Positions 37,564 to 51,483 of a DNA stretch of 52,820 bases are shown here, in pieces. How positions within the stretch are numbered: position 1 is the first letter of the stretch; the number at the start of each line of letters is the position of its first letter. The DNA comes from Paracoccus ravus. Lineage in GTDB: Bacteria; Pseudomonadota; Alphaproteobacteria; Rhodobacterales; Rhodobacteraceae. Location: the NCBI RefSeq assembly GCF_004522175.1, contig NZ_SDEB01000008.1, positions 1 through 52,820 on the forward strand, read 5' to 3'. The notes under the pieces are model-generated. The model saw only the letters and a list, made by a program, of their open reading frames with translations. It did not search any database and was not told the origin of the DNA. A program made the translations under genes and the position numbers.

Positions 37564-37592
37564 CCTCACCTCACCTCACCTCACCTCACCTC
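37564..37592. repeat. Pentanucleotide microsatellite (CCTCA)n
   Basis: Five full copies of CCTCA plus CCTC, 60 bases past the nuclease stop and outside any gene I support. Slippage could change the copy number. Confidence 0.9.
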
Positions 37593-37689
37593 TGCGCCAA
37601 GGCGCTCCCGTCACGTGGCCGTGGCCTGCCCGTTTGATCCAAGCAAAACACGGGTGACACTTGATAGCTTGGAAAGGGCACATACTGCC

Positions 37690-37726
37690 TTTCTCAAAAA
37701 TAGAAACGGGGGCCAAGTGGCCCCCG
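37690..37726 (-). terminator. Intrinsic terminator of gltB
   Basis: CGGGGGCC / GGCCCCCG, 8 bp with a 4-base loop (37707-37726), followed on the minus strand by TTTCTATTTTTG. It begins 12 bases past the gltB stop. Confidence 0.88.
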
Positions 37727-37737
37727 CTCCTTTATCT

Positions 37738-42269
<4,532 letters not shown>

Positions 42270-42270
<1 letters not shown>

Positions 42271-43058
42271 CACGTCCGTGCCTCCTTCAAGATCATAAGC
42301 TGCCTGTTGAGGTCGGGCTTTCCGCCCCGGACCATCTGCAGGTCGCAATCATATTCCGGCTTGGTCGAGCCAAATCCGGGCTGGCCCGGAAAGGAAAAGC
42401 TCACCGGACTGTCATTCGTGTTCTCGCTGGCGCCGCTCCAGTCCGAGGATTTCTCGACGCCACCGTAAAACCGCCCTTGCGCGCGGCTGATGAACTGCTG
42501 ACCTTCGCGTTCGATCAGCACGTCACCGGACTCGTTGCGGGTGGTCAGATGGAACTGGGTGATTTCCAGCTCTACCCCGTCCATGTTGACCTTTTCACCG
42601 GTCAGCCGGTCGCTGCCCTGATGGTGAAGCCGCTCGCCCGAATTCGACGAGGTCCAGAAGTCGAAATCATCCGCCCCCGTCTTGAGTAACGTCGAGAAGG
42701 ACGCGTGGTCCTTGGCATCCGGTTCCAGCGTGTCGATGATGCCGGTCGTCAGGTCGGTGCTTTCCAGCCAGCGCGTCTCGCTGTCGATGCGCGACTTGTA
42801 GGACTGCCCGTCGGGCGTGAAATAGGTCACCCATTGATCGCCCGGCGCATCTCCGCTGCAACGGTAGTGCTGCGAGACCGTGCAGCCACGGTTTTGTACC
42901 GTGACTTCAAGCTTGCATCCTTGGGGCGGCGTGAAATTTGCCGCACTCGAGGGCAGGGCCGAGAGGGTCAGCACGGCTGCCCCTGTCGCCACTCCGCGCG
43001 CAAATGCCCGCTGCCGGTTTACGCGCGGTGTACAGCCAGTGATCGGCATGTGCACCAT
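42270..43058 (-). CDS. Exported protein of unknown function between gltD and gltB
   Basis: A 262-residue product with a positively charged start and hydrophobic segment (GVATGAAVLTLSALPSSA), a likely signal peptide cleaved near residue 38-40. The mature part is beta-rich and has four cysteines (PQGCKLEV, NRGCTVSQHYRCSG, EYDCDLQM), suggesting disulfides in the periplasm. No enzyme motif is recognised. GGAG lies 8 bases before the start. It is 11 bases after gltD and overlaps the gltB start by one base, so all three are cotranscribed. Why a secreted protein sits inside the glutamate synthase operon is unclear. Confidence 0.8.
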
Positions 43059-43069
43059 GGTCACGTCTC

Positions 43070-44563
43070 CTATTCGGCCGCGACGCGGGCTGCGCCCGAC
43101 AGGTAGCCGACGATGCTGTCGGCGGCCTCGCGGCCGTCGCGGATCGCCCAGACCACGAGGCTTGCGCCGCGCACGATGTCGCCGACGGCGAAGACGCCGG
43201 GCAGGCTGGTCTGATGGGTCTGGAAATCGGCTTTGATCGTACCCCAGCGGGTCACGTCGAGGCCCTCCACGCCCCAAAGCTTCGGCAGTTCTTCCGGCTC
43301 GAAGCCAAGCGCCTTGATGACCAGATCGGCGGGCTCGTCGTAATCGGCACCTTCGATGAGTTCCGGCGATTGGCGACCCGAGACATCGGGCTGGCCAAGG
43401 CGCATCTTCTGGACGCGGACGGCGCTGATGGTGGGCACGTCGCCGACCTCGTCCATGTCGCGCTCCTGCGCTTCCATGGCCTCGCCGGTGACATGGCCGC
43501 TGAACGAGCCGGGGGCGGAGAGCCACACGAATTCAACGCCTTCTTCCTCGGCATTCTGCACTTCGCGCTGCGAACCCGGCATGTTCGCACGGTCGCGGCG
43601 ATAAAGGCATTTCACCGATTGCGCGCCTTGGCGGATCGCGGTGCGGACGCAGTCCATCGCGGTGTCGCCGCCGCCGATGACGACGACGCGCTTGCCCTTG
43701 GCGTTCAGCTCGCCATCCTCGTAATCGGGGATCTCGTCGCCCAGGTCGATCCGGTTCGAGGCGGTCAGGTAGTCCAGCGCCCGCACCACGCCCTTGGCAT
43801 CGGCATTGTCGATGTCGAGATCGCGGGTCTTGTAGACCCCGGTCGCGATCAGCACCGCGTCATGCTTGCCGCGGATCGCGTCGAAGCTGATATCCTCGCC
43901 GACATTGGCGTTCAGGACGAACTCGACCCCGCCATCGGCCAGAAGTTGGTTGCGGCGTTCGACGACATGCTTCTCCAGCTTGAAGCCGGGGATGCCGTAG
44001 ATCATCAGGCCGCCCGCGCGGTCGTGACGGTCATAGACCGTGACCTGGTAGCCCATGCGGCGCAGCCGGTCGGCCGCGGCGAGGCCACCCGGACCCGCAC
44101 CGATGATCCCGATGGATTCGGGGCGCTCGACGAGCGGGACGATGGGCTGAACCCAACCTTCTTCCCAAGCGGTGTCGGTGATGTATTTCTCGATCGCGCC
44201 GATGGTGACGGTACCATGGCCCGATTGCTCGATGACGCAATTGCCTTCGCAAAGCCGGTCCTGCGGGCAGATGCGGCCGCAGATCTCGGGGAAGGTGTTG
44301 GTCTCCTGGCTGCGCAGATAGGCTTCCTGGGTCCGGCCCTCGGCGGTCAGGCGCAGCCAGTCGGGGATGTTGTTGTGCAGCGGGCAATGCGACTGGCAAT
44401 AGGGAACGCCGCATTGGCTGCAACGGCTCGCCTGTTCCTTGGCCTTGGCTTCGGCGAATTCACGATAGATCTCGTGGAAATCCTCCGAGCGGGATGCCGC
44501 GTCACGTTTCTCGGGCATCTCGCGACCGATGGTGACGAATTTGAGCATCTTTTGCGTGGCCAT
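43070..44563 (-). CDS. gltD: Glutamate synthase (NADPH) small subunit
   Basis: FAD-dependent NADPH oxidoreductase that feeds electrons to GltB. The 497 residues have N-terminal cysteine motifs for two [4Fe-4S] clusters (CSQCGVPYCQSHCP and CGRICPQDRLCEGNC), the FAD fold GIIGAGPGGLAAADRL and the NADPH fold VVVIGGGDTAMDCVRTA. Start 44563 has GGGGGGAT upstream; a methionine six residues on is an alternative. It is preceded by a region with paired inverted repeats. Confidence 0.97.
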   Translation of the reverse strand: MATQKMLKFVTIGREMPEKRDAASRSEDFHEIYREFAEAKAKEQASRCSQCGVPYCQSHCPLHNNIPDWLRLTAEGRTQEAYLRSQETNTFPEICGRICPQDRLCEGNCVIEQSGHGTVTIGAIEKYITDTAWEEGWVQPIVPLVERPESIGIIGAGPGGLAAADRLRRMGYQVTVYDRHDRAGGLMIYGIPGFKLEKHVVERRNQLLADGGVEFVLNANVGEDISFDAIRGKHDAVLIATGVYKTRDLDIDNADAKGVVRALDYLTASNRIDLGDEIPDYEDGELNAKGKRVVVIGGGDTAMDCVRTAIRQGAQSVKCLYRRDRANMPGSQREVQNAEEEGVEFVWLSAPGSFSGHVTGEAMEAQERDMDEVGDVPTISAVRVQKMRLGQPDVSGRQSPELIEGADYDEPADLVIKALGFEPEELPKLWGVEGLDVTRWGTIKADFQTHQTSLPGVFAVGDIVRGASLVVWAIRDGREAADSIVGYLSGAARVAAE

Positions 44564-44629
44564 GGCTGCGCATCCCCCCGGAGAACTGATTGGTCAATGC
44601 GTGATAAATCAGGGCGAAGGTGATTAAAA

Positions 44630-44710
44630 GTCAGCAAAGCTGACCTATTTTGCGATTTCTGCCGCCAAACCGTCAATTTTCATTCTGGCAAGCCCGGAAA
44701 ATAGGTCAGC
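44630..44710. promoter_or_regulatory. Paired inverted repeats upstream of gltD
   Basis: GCTGACCTATTTT at 44639-44651 is the exact inverse of AAAATAGGTCAGC at 44698-44710, 46 bases apart. The left arm also forms a local palindrome GTCAGC-AAA-GCTGAC at 44630-44644. Three GTCAGC half-sites therefore lie between the gltD start and the uppP stop. They may be cooperative binding sites for a regulator of the gltD operon, or a long hairpin ending the uppP transcript. Confidence 0.45.
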
Positions 44711-44715
44711 AAGAC

Positions 44716-45519
44716 TTACCAACCTATCGTCAGGGCTGCCAAAGCAACTGCGCCAAGGATGATTCTCCACCAGGCAAAGACCGCATAGCCATGCTGAGAG
44801 ACGTAGTTCAGCAGCACCTTGACAACGACGAGCGCCGAGAGAAACGCGCAAATGAACCCGATGACGATATTCCCAGCCGAAGCTGCATCGAGAATGTCGC
44901 GATTCTTGTAGAGATCATAGACAAAAGCGCCCAGCATCGTGGGCATGGACAGGAAGAAGCTGAACTCGGCGGCAGAGCGCTTGTCCGCGCCCAAGAGCAA
45001 GGCACCCGTGATGGTCGCGCCGGATCGCGAGACGCCGGGGATCATGGCGAGGCATTGGATCAGCCCGATCCCGAAGGCGCGGCCCAACGGAATGTCTTCG
45101 GCTGCATGATAGCGGGGATTCTTCGCCATCCGATCGACGAACAGCAAGACGACGCCGCCAAGGATCAGCATCGAGGCAATCAGGATCGGCGTCTCGAACA
45201 GGACTTCCTTGATGAGGCGATGTGCCAGCACGCCGATCACCGCGGCCGGAAGAAAGGCCAGCAGCACTGACATAATGAAGCGTCGGGATCTAGGATCATG
45301 CGGTGCGGTGGAAAAGATCCGCCACAGCCGCGTCGCATAGACGCCGAGAATGGCCAGGATCGCACCGAACTGGATCAACACCTCGAAAGCCCGACCCGGA
45401 GAGTCGAAGCCCAGGAAATGCCCCGCAAGCAGGACATGACCAGTGGACGAGACGGGGATGAACTCGGTCAGCCCTTCCAGCAGACCGAGAAGGGCGGCAA
45501 CGATCGTGTTATGTTCCAT
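44716..45519 (-). CDS. uppP: Undecaprenyl-diphosphatase (UppP/BacA)
   Basis: Membrane phosphatase that recycles the undecaprenyl carrier for cell-wall synthesis; it also gives some bacitracin resistance. The 267 residues contain [16 protein letters not shown] near residues 13-28 and [16 protein letters not shown] near 165-180, the two catalytic motifs, and about eight helices. The start overlaps the preceding stop as TGATG. Confidence 0.96.
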   Translation of the reverse strand: MEHNTIVAALLGLLEGLTEFIPVSSTGHVLLAGHFLGFDSPGRAFEVLIQFGAILAILGVYATRLWRIFSTAPHDPRSRRFIMSVLLAFLPAAVIGVLAHRLIKEVLFETPILIASMLILGGVVLLFVDRMAKNPRYHAAEDIPLGRAFGIGLIQCLAMIPGVSRSGATITGALLLGADKRSAAEFSFFLSMPTMLGAFVYDLYKNRDILDAASAGNIVIGFICAFLSALVVVKVLLNYVSQHGYAVFAWWRIILGAVALAALTIGW

Positions 45520-46511
45520 CAGCTCCGGCGCAGGTTCTTCGCGGTTGCGGTCATCGCTTCATACTGACCCGAGGGACGGAAGCGCCACAGGTATTCATTG
45601 ATGACCGAAGGAGCCGAGATCGGCTCGATCCCCAGATCAGCGAAGGTCCTGGCACCCTCTGCGACCTTGTTCGGCCGCTTGAGCATACGCAGCTGATCGC
45701 GGGTCAGGATGCGGTTCGTCAGGAGCCCGCCGGTGATCCATTGCAGGCCATCCAGCACTGAGGCGAGAATCTTCGCGAAAAGCGAAGGCATGCCGATCAC
45801 CAGCTTGCGGCGGTCGATCGCGGTCAGGACCTGACCGGCCAGTTCGCGCATGGTCACGACATCCGGCCCACCCAGTTCATAAATCCCGGGCTGGGCCTCG
45901 CCCGTGGCGCCCTTGGCGGCGGCGGTGGCGACGTCCAGCACATGGACGGGCTGCATCTCGGCATTGGCGCCGGGCAGCGCCATCACCGGTCCGAAACGCG
46001 ACATCGAGGCGATGCGATTGTAGAAATTGTCGTCCGAGCCAAAGACCACCGAGGGGCGCAGGATCACCGCATCGGGTCGCGCGGCAAGCACCTCGGCCTC
46101 GCCCCGTGCTTTCGAGGCGGCGTAATGGCTGTCCGAATCCTTGTCCGCCCCCAGTGCAGAGACATGAACGAAATGCGCCACGCCCATCTGTGCCGACATG
46201 CGGGCTAGTCGGCCGGCGGCCTCTTCATGGACGGATTTGAAGCTGTTCTTGCCCTCTTCGACGAGGATGCCCACGCAATTCACCACGGCATCGGCATCGG
46301 CCATGCAGGCCGCGACCGAGCGGTCGTCACGGACATTGCAGGGCACCGGCTCGATCTGGCCCGGCGCGCCATAGGTGCGCACGATCCCCGCCTCGTTCGG
46401 GCGGCGGACGGCGACGCGGACGCGCCAGCCCTGCGCTGCCAGGACCTTCGCAACCTGACGGCCGACGAATCCGGACCCACCGTAGATGGTGACAAGCTTT
46501 GCTGCGGACAT
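45519..46511 (-). CDS. NDUFA9-like NAD(P)-binding epimerase-fold protein
   Basis: A 330-residue atypical short-chain dehydrogenase with the nucleotide site [16 protein letters not shown] at the start and [21 protein letters not shown] (a split Y-x3-K) near residue 130. It resembles the complex I accessory subunit NDUFA9 family found in many alphaproteobacteria. Whether it attaches to complex I here is unknown. The last part carries YLWRFRPSG. Start 46511 follows AAGGAG. It is translationally linked to uppP by a one-base overlap. Confidence 0.88.
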   Translation of the reverse strand: MSAAKLVTIYGGSGFVGRQVAKVLAAQGWRVRVAVRRPNEAGIVRTYGAPGQIEPVPCNVRDDRSVAACMADADAVVNCVGILVEEGKNSFKSVHEEAAGRLARMSAQMGVAHFVHVSALGADKDSDSHYAASKARGEAEVLAARPDAVILRPSVVFGSDDNFYNRIASMSRFGPVMALPGANAEMQPVHVLDVATAAAKGATGEAQPGIYELGGPDVVTMRELAGQVLTAIDRRKLVIGMPSLFAKILASVLDGLQWITGGLLTNRILTRDQLRMLKRPNKVAEGARTFADLGIEPISAPSVINEYLWRFRPSGQYEAMTATAKNLRRS

Positions 46512-46605
46512 GGCTTTCGCTCCTTCGTGGCGTGCTTCCCGCTCATTACCCAAGCCAGCCGACAGCGGCAAGCCGTGGGTACGCTTTGCGCGGGCTCCTT
46601 GGCGA

Positions 46606-47781
46606 TCAGGTGGCGCTTTGGGCGATCAGACGTGCCGCGGCCTCGATCCCGCCGGGACCGTGGGCAATCCCAAGCGCATCCATTCCGGCCTCGATCACCG
46701 CGAGCGTACCCAGAAGCTGGTGCGCGCTCACATGACCCATATGGGCGATGCGCAAACCGGCCTCGGGGTCCGCCGCGCCCAGACCGATCCCCAGCGTCAG
46801 GCCAGCTTTTTCCTGGGTCCAGATTCGCAGCGCCGTGGCATTCGGAATCGTGACGGCGGTGACCGAGCGCGCCCGCCCCGCAGCAGAGCCGATGACCGGC
46901 GAAATGCCCGAGCCGCCCGCGCCCCAGGTCTCGATCGCGGCCCAGGTCGCGCGGGCCAGCGCCTCGTGTCGCGCCCAGGCGGCGGGCAGGGTCTCTTCCT
47001 CCAGAAGCAGGCTCAGTGCCTCGTTCATGCCATAGATATGCTGGACCGGAGGCGTGCCGCCCCAATATTGCCACAGAGCCTCGGCCTCGGCGCGGGGCGT
47101 CCAGTCCCAATAGGGAGTCGCAAGATCGGTGCGGCCGCGTTGTTTCAGCCGGTCAGAGAACCAGACCAGTGCCACGCCCGGCGGCACCATCAGCCCCTTC
47201 TGGCTGGCCGAGACCAGCAGATCGAGCCCCCATTCATCGAAATGCATCGGCTCGCATCCCAGCGAAGCAATGGCATCGACCGCGAAATAAGCCGGATGAT
47301 CGCCCATCGCCTTGCGCAGCGCCGGAATATCGGCGCGGGCCGAGCTTGCGGTATCGACCTGACAGACCAGCACGGCCTTGATGCGGCCCTCGCGGTCATC
47401 TGCCAGCCGGGCTGCCAGCCGCTCCGGATCGGGCGGCTCGAGGCCGAAATCCAACTCTTCGACCTCGATCCCGAGGCCCCTCGCGGTCTGCGCCCAGCCG
47501 CGCCCGAAATGGCCCGAGGTCAGCACCAGCGCCAGATCGCCCCGGTTGAACAGGTTGACATTGGCAGCCTCCCACCCGGCATGGCCATTGCCGATATAGG
47601 GCGCGAGATGGGCCTCTGTGCCTACCAGCCGCTTGAGTCGCGCGACCATCTGGCGGTTTTCCTGGGCAAGTTCGGCCCCATAGATATCGGGGGAGGGACG
47701 ATGCATCGCGCGCAGCACGCGATCGGGAACGGGCGAGGGGCCGGGAATGGCGATGACCGGACGCCCAAGGGCAAAGCTCAT
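46606..47781 (-). CDS. Class V aminotransferase (serine/alanine-glyoxylate type)
   Basis: PLP-dependent aminotransferase of 391 residues. Asp169 in [11 protein letters not shown] and Lys195 in [13 protein letters not shown] are the cofactor-binding pair. The N-terminal [17 protein letters not shown] and the [10 protein letters not shown] phosphate site are typical of serine- or alanine-glyoxylate aminotransferases. Exact amino donor is unknown. Start 47781 is preferred because it begins the domain; an in-frame ATG ten codons upstream is the alternative. Confidence 0.9.
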   Translation of the reverse strand: MSFALGRPVIAIPGPSPVPDRVLRAMHRPSPDIYGAELAQENRQMVARLKRLVGTEAHLAPYIGNGHAGWEAANVNLFNRGDLALVLTSGHFGRGWAQTARGLGIEVEELDFGLEPPDPERLAARLADDREGRIKAVLVCQVDTASSARADIPALRKAMGDHPAYFAVDAIASLGCEPMHFDEWGLDLLVSASQKGLMVPPGVALVWFSDRLKQRGRTDLATPYWDWTPRAEAEALWQYWGGTPPVQHIYGMNEALSLLLEEETLPAAWARHEALARATWAAIETWGAGGSGISPVIGSAAGRARSVTAVTIPNATALRIWTQEKAGLTLGIGLGAADPEAGLRIAHMGHVSAHQLLGTLAVIEAGMDALGIAHGPGGIEAAARLIAQSAT

Positions 47782-47942
47782 GACGTGACGCCTTTCAGAC
47801 TGACGCGCCATCGGTAGGCCCGGGCCCGAGCGAGGTCAACGGCCCCCGACGTGTTGCTGCGACAGCTGCCCGCGTCAACGGCCCCCACTTGCCCCGAAAG
47901 GCCGTGCGGCTTATCCCTTGGCCAGTTTCACGCGGGGCCCCG

Positions 47943-49682
47943 ATGGCGGATAAAATACAGAAAACAGCCAATCTGTTCTCGCGGATGTGGCGCGACTACC
48001 TGCATCCCTATTGGGCACGGATCGGGCTCGCGATGTTCTTCCTGATCCTCGAAGGCTCGACGCTGGGGCTGCTCAGCTGGATGCTGAAGCCGCTTTTCGA
48101 CCGTGTCTTCGTCGGCGGCGAGAGCGACGCGATCTGGTGGGTCGGAGGCGCGATCTTTGGCCTGTTCCTGCTGCGCGCCGCGACCTTCGTGATCAATCGC
48201 AGCCTGATGACCTCGGTCTCGCTGGCGGTCTCGACCCGGATGCAGACCGACATGCTGCGCCACATCATGTCGCTCGATGGCAGCTTCTTCCAGAAGAACC
48301 CGCCCGGTGCGATGATCGAGCGCGTGCAGGGCGATTCCATCGCTGTGCAGGGGGTCTGGTCCACCTTCATCTCGGGGGCGGGGCGGGATCTGGTCTCGCT
48401 GGTCTCGCTGTTCGGCGTGGCGATTGCGGTCGACCCGGAATGGACGCTGGCGGCGCTGATCGGCGCGCCGCTTCTGATCCTGCCAATGGTGCTGGTGCAG
48501 CGCTACATCCGGCGCAAGATGCGGCAGAACCGGCAGAATGCGAGCCAGCGCGCGACGCGGCTGGACGAGGTGCTGCATGGCATCAACGCGGTCAAGCTGA
48601 ACCGGATGGAGGATTACCAGGCCGGGCGCTTCGCCCAGATCGTGGACCGCATCCGGATGGGCCAGATCAAGATGTCGGCAATCGGCGCGACCGTCCCGGC
48701 GCTGGTCGACATCGTCACCGGCGTGGGCTTCATGGGCGTCCTCTGGCTCGGCGGCGCCGAGGTCATGTCGGGCGAGCGCACGGTCGGCGATTTCATGTCC
48801 TTCTTCACCGCCATGGCGCTGGCCTTCCAACCGCTGCGGCGCTTGGGCAGCCTCGCCGGCACCTGGCAGACGGCGGCGGCGAGCCTCGAGCGGATCTACG
48901 AGATCCTCGACATGCGGCCCTCGATCGTGTCGGGGCCGCGCCGCGACATGCCGGCGGACACCACGATCCGCCTGCAGGACGTGCGTCTGTCCTATGACAA
49001 TCACGCCGTGCTGAACGGGCTGAGCTTCACCGCCGAGGCCGGCCAGACCACCGCCCTGGTCGGGCCCTCGGGGGCGGGGAAATCGACCGTCTTCAACCTG
49101 CTGACGCGGATGGTCGATCCGGCCTCGGGCAGCATCACCCTGGGCGGCGTGCCGCTGGCCGAGTTCGACCTCGCGGCGCTGCGCGACCAGTTCTCGACCG
49201 TGAGCCAGGATGCCGCGCTGTTCGACGAGACCCTGCGCGAGAACATCCTTCTCGGCCATCCCGAGGACGAGGAGCGCCTGCGCGCCGCGATCGAGGCCGC
49301 CCATGTCGCCGATTTCGTCGATCCGCTGCCGCACGGGCTCGACACGCCCGCCGGGCCGCGCGGCTCGGCTCTGTCGGGCGGGCAGCGCCAGCGCGTCGCC
49401 ATCGCCCGCGCCATCCTGCGCAATGCGCCGATCCTGCTTCTGGACGAGGCGACGAGCGCGCTCGACGCGCAGAGCGAGCGGCTGGTGCAGCAGGCGCTGG
49501 ACGGGCTCTCGGTCGGGCGCACCACGCTTGTCATCGCGCACCGGCTCTCGACCATCCGGCAGGCCGACAAGATCGTCGTCCTCGAGGCGGGACGGGTTGT
49601 CGAAGAGGGCAGCCATGACCAATTGATGGCCAAGGGCGGCGCCTATGCGGCGCTGGTCAAATTGCAATTCGGAGAAGAATGA
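47943..49682 (+). CDS. ABC exporter, fused membrane and ATPase domains (MsbA-like)
   Basis: A half-size exporter of 579 residues that should act as a homodimer. Six membrane helices (about 20-300) precede the ATPase domain with Walker A GPSGAGKST, Q-loop SQDAALFDET, signature LSGGQRQRVAIARA, Walker B ILLLDEATSALD and switch AHRLS. It is of the lipid flippase/MsbA type; the substrate could be lipid A, a lipid or a drug. The ribosome site is weak (GCGGGG), and the frame is open upstream. Its stop overlaps the ygfZ start as ATGA. Confidence 0.93.
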   Translation: MADKIQKTANLFSRMWRDYLHPYWARIGLAMFFLILEGSTLGLLSWMLKPLFDRVFVGGESDAIWWVGGAIFGLFLLRAATFVINRSLMTSVSLAVSTRMQTDMLRHIMSLDGSFFQKNPPGAMIERVQGDSIAVQGVWSTFISGAGRDLVSLVSLFGVAIAVDPEWTLAALIGAPLLILPMVLVQRYIRRKMRQNRQNASQRATRLDEVLHGINAVKLNRMEDYQAGRFAQIVDRIRMGQIKMSAIGATVPALVDIVTGVGFMGVLWLGGAEVMSGERTVGDFMSFFTAMALAFQPLRRLGSLAGTWQTAAASLERIYEILDMRPSIVSGPRRDMPADTTIRLQDVRLSYDNHAVLNGLSFTAEAGQTTALVGPSGAGKSTVFNLLTRMVDPASGSITLGGVPLAEFDLAALRDQFSTVSQDAALFDETLRENILLGHPEDEERLRAAIEAAHVADFVDPLPHGLDTPAGPRGSALSGGQRQRVAIARAILRNAPILLLDEATSALDAQSERLVQQALDGLSVGRTTLVIAHRLSTIRQADKIVVLEAGRVVEEGSHDQLMAKGGAYAALVKLQFGEE

Positions 49683-50398
49683 TGCGGCGGATTCTGGCGA
49701 TTTCGGGTCCGGATCGAGTGCAGTTCCTGCAGGGTCTGGTGACGAACAAGGTCGGCGACGTGCCGGTCTGGGCGGCGCTGCTGACGCCGCAGGGCAAGTA
49801 TCTTTCGGACTTCCTGATCGTTCCCGAGCATGAACGACTGCTGATCGATGTTGATGAGCGGCTGGCCGGCGATCTGGCGAAGCGGCTGATGATGTACAAG
49901 CTGCGCTCGGCGGTCAGCGTCGAGCCGACCGATCTGACTGTTTCACGTGGCGTAGGCGACATGCCCGACGCGGCCATTGCCGATCCCCGGCATGAGGCCC
50001 TTGGCTGGCGGCTTTACGGTGGACAGGCCGAAGATGGCGCGGATTTCGACGCCATCCGGGTCGAGCATTGCATCCCCGAAAGCCTTGTCGAACTGATCCC
50101 GAACGAGACCTTCATCCTCGAGGCCGGGTTCGAGCGGTTGCATGGCGTCGATTTCCGCAAGGGCTGCTATGTCGGGCAGGAGGTCACCGCCCGGATGAAG
50201 CACAAGACGGAGCTGCGCAAAGGGCTGGTGACCATCGGGATCGAGGGCGAGGCCCCCGTGGGCACGCCTATCCTGATGGCCGACGGTCGCGAGGCCGGGA
50301 CGCTTTTCACCCAATCCGGCGGGCGCGCCATCGCCCATATGCGCTTCGACCGCATGGGCGAAGGTTTGAGCGCGGGGGATGCCCGCATCAACGCGTGA
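49679..50398 (+). CDS. ygfZ: YgfZ/GcvT-like folate-binding protein
   Basis: A 239-residue protein of the tetrahydrofolate-dependent YgfZ group, which supports assembly or repair of certain iron-sulfur enzymes. The signature KGCYVGQEVTARMKHK with its essential cysteine near residue 162 is intact, and the N-terminal RVQFLQGLVTNKV is typical. It is shorter than E. coli YgfZ (about 326), as in many alphaproteobacteria. Starts inside the ABC gene stop and ends inside the dinB start, so three genes are tightly coupled. Confidence 0.92.
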   Translation: MMRRILAISGPDRVQFLQGLVTNKVGDVPVWAALLTPQGKYLSDFLIVPEHERLLIDVDERLAGDLAKRLMMYKLRSAVSVEPTDLTVSRGVGDMPDAAIADPRHEALGWRLYGGQAEDGADFDAIRVEHCIPESLVELIPNETFILEAGFERLHGVDFRKGCYVGQEVTARMKHKTELRKGLVTIGIEGEAPVGTPILMADGREAGTLFTQSGGRAIAHMRFDRMGEGLSAGDARINA

Positions 50399-51483
50399 GC
50401 GAGGGCGACGCGCGCATCCGCCGCATCGTCCATGTCGACATGGACGCGTTCTTCGCCTCGGTCGAGCAGCGCGACAATCCCGACCTGCGCGGCAAGCCCG
50501 TCGCGGTCGGCGGCATCCAGAGGGGAGTCGTCGCGGCGGCCAGCTACGAGGCGCGGCGTTTTGGCGTGCGCTCGGCCATGCCCTCGATGCGGGCCAAGCG
50601 GCTATGTCCCGACCTGATCTTCGTCAAGCCCCGCTTCGAGGTCTATACTGCCGTCAGCCGCCAGATCCGCGAGATCTTCGCCGCTTACACGCCTCTGATC
50701 GAGCCGCTGTCGCTCGATGAGGCCTATCTCGACCTGACCGATTACCTCGAGGGTCGCACCGCCACCCGCATCGCGCAGGAGATCCGCGCCCGCATCCGCG
50801 CGGCGACCGGGCTGACAGCCTCGGCCGGGGTCAGCTACAACAAGTTTCTGGCAAAGCTGGCCTCCGACCAGAGAAAGCCCGACGGGCTGTTCGTGATCCC
50901 GCCCGAGGCCGGGGCGGAATTCGTGCAATCCCTGCCCATCGGCCGCTTCCACGGCGTAGGGCCCGCGACCGCCGCCCGGATGGAGGCGCATGGCATCCTG
51001 ACCGGGGCCGATCTCGCGCGGCAAAGCCTCGAATTCCTGACCGCGCGCTTCGGCAAGTCGGGGGCCTATTACTGGAATATGGCGCGCGGCATCGACACGC
51101 GCGAGGTGCGGCCCGACCGCATCCGCAAGTCGATCGGGGCCGAGAACACCTTCTTCGATGATCTGCGAGATATCGACGCGGCCCATGCCGAGCTTGCGCC
51201 CTTGGCTGACAAGGTCTGGCGTCACGCCGAACGGGCGCAGAAGGCCGGGAGGACGGTTACACTCAAGGTCAAATATGGCGATTTCCGCCAGATTACGCGG
51301 GCGAAATCCCTGCCGCGCCCGGTTGCAAGCTGCGCGGAAATGCTGGAGATCGCCCGAGAACTGCTGGACCCGGTCTTTGCGGACCGGCATGGGGTGCGGC
51401 TCTTGGGGATCACCCTCTCGGCGCTCGAGGCGGCGGGGGCGGGCGATGCCCCACGCCAGCTTGGTCTTTTTGATCAGGCGTAA
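50395..51483 (+). CDS. dinB: DNA polymerase IV
   Basis: Y-family translesion polymerase of 362 residues. The metal ligands are Asp15 in VHVDMDAFFA and Asp108/Glu109 in LSLDEAYLD; Phe20 is the steric gate position. ASAGVSYNKFLAKLASDQRKP is the Y-family signature, the little-finger domain follows, and QLGLF near the C-terminus is the beta-clamp-binding motif. I choose a GTG start at 50395 that overlaps the ygfZ stop (GTGA) because it begins just before the catalytic core. No LexA box is obvious to me upstream. It converges on the DUF533 gene with a 10-base overlap. Confidence 0.95.
   Translation: MSEGDARIRRIVHVDMDAFFASVEQRDNPDLRGKPVAVGGIQRGVVAAASYEARRFGVRSAMPSMRAKRLCPDLIFVKPRFEVYTAVSRQIREIFAAYTPLIEPLSLDEAYLDLTDYLEGRTATRIAQEIRARIRAATGLTASAGVSYNKFLAKLASDQRKPDGLFVIPPEAGAEFVQSLPIGRFHGVGPATAARMEAHGILTGADLARQSLEFLTARFGKSGAYYWNMARGIDTREVRPDRIRKSIGAENTFFDDLRDIDAAHAELAPLADKVWRHAERAQKAGRTVTLKVKYGDFRQITRAKSLPRPVASCAEMLEIARELLDPVFADRHGVRLLGITLSALEAAGAGDAPRQLGLFDQA

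Noticed and set aside
36653..37737. Genomic island around the nuclease
   Set aside because: Only one gene differs in composition and no mobility gene or flanking repeat is visible, so I call it a possible acquired gene rather than an island.
47928..49667. Long open frame antisense to the ABC exporter
   Set aside because: Composition typical of an antisense shadow; the exporter frame has every ABC motif.
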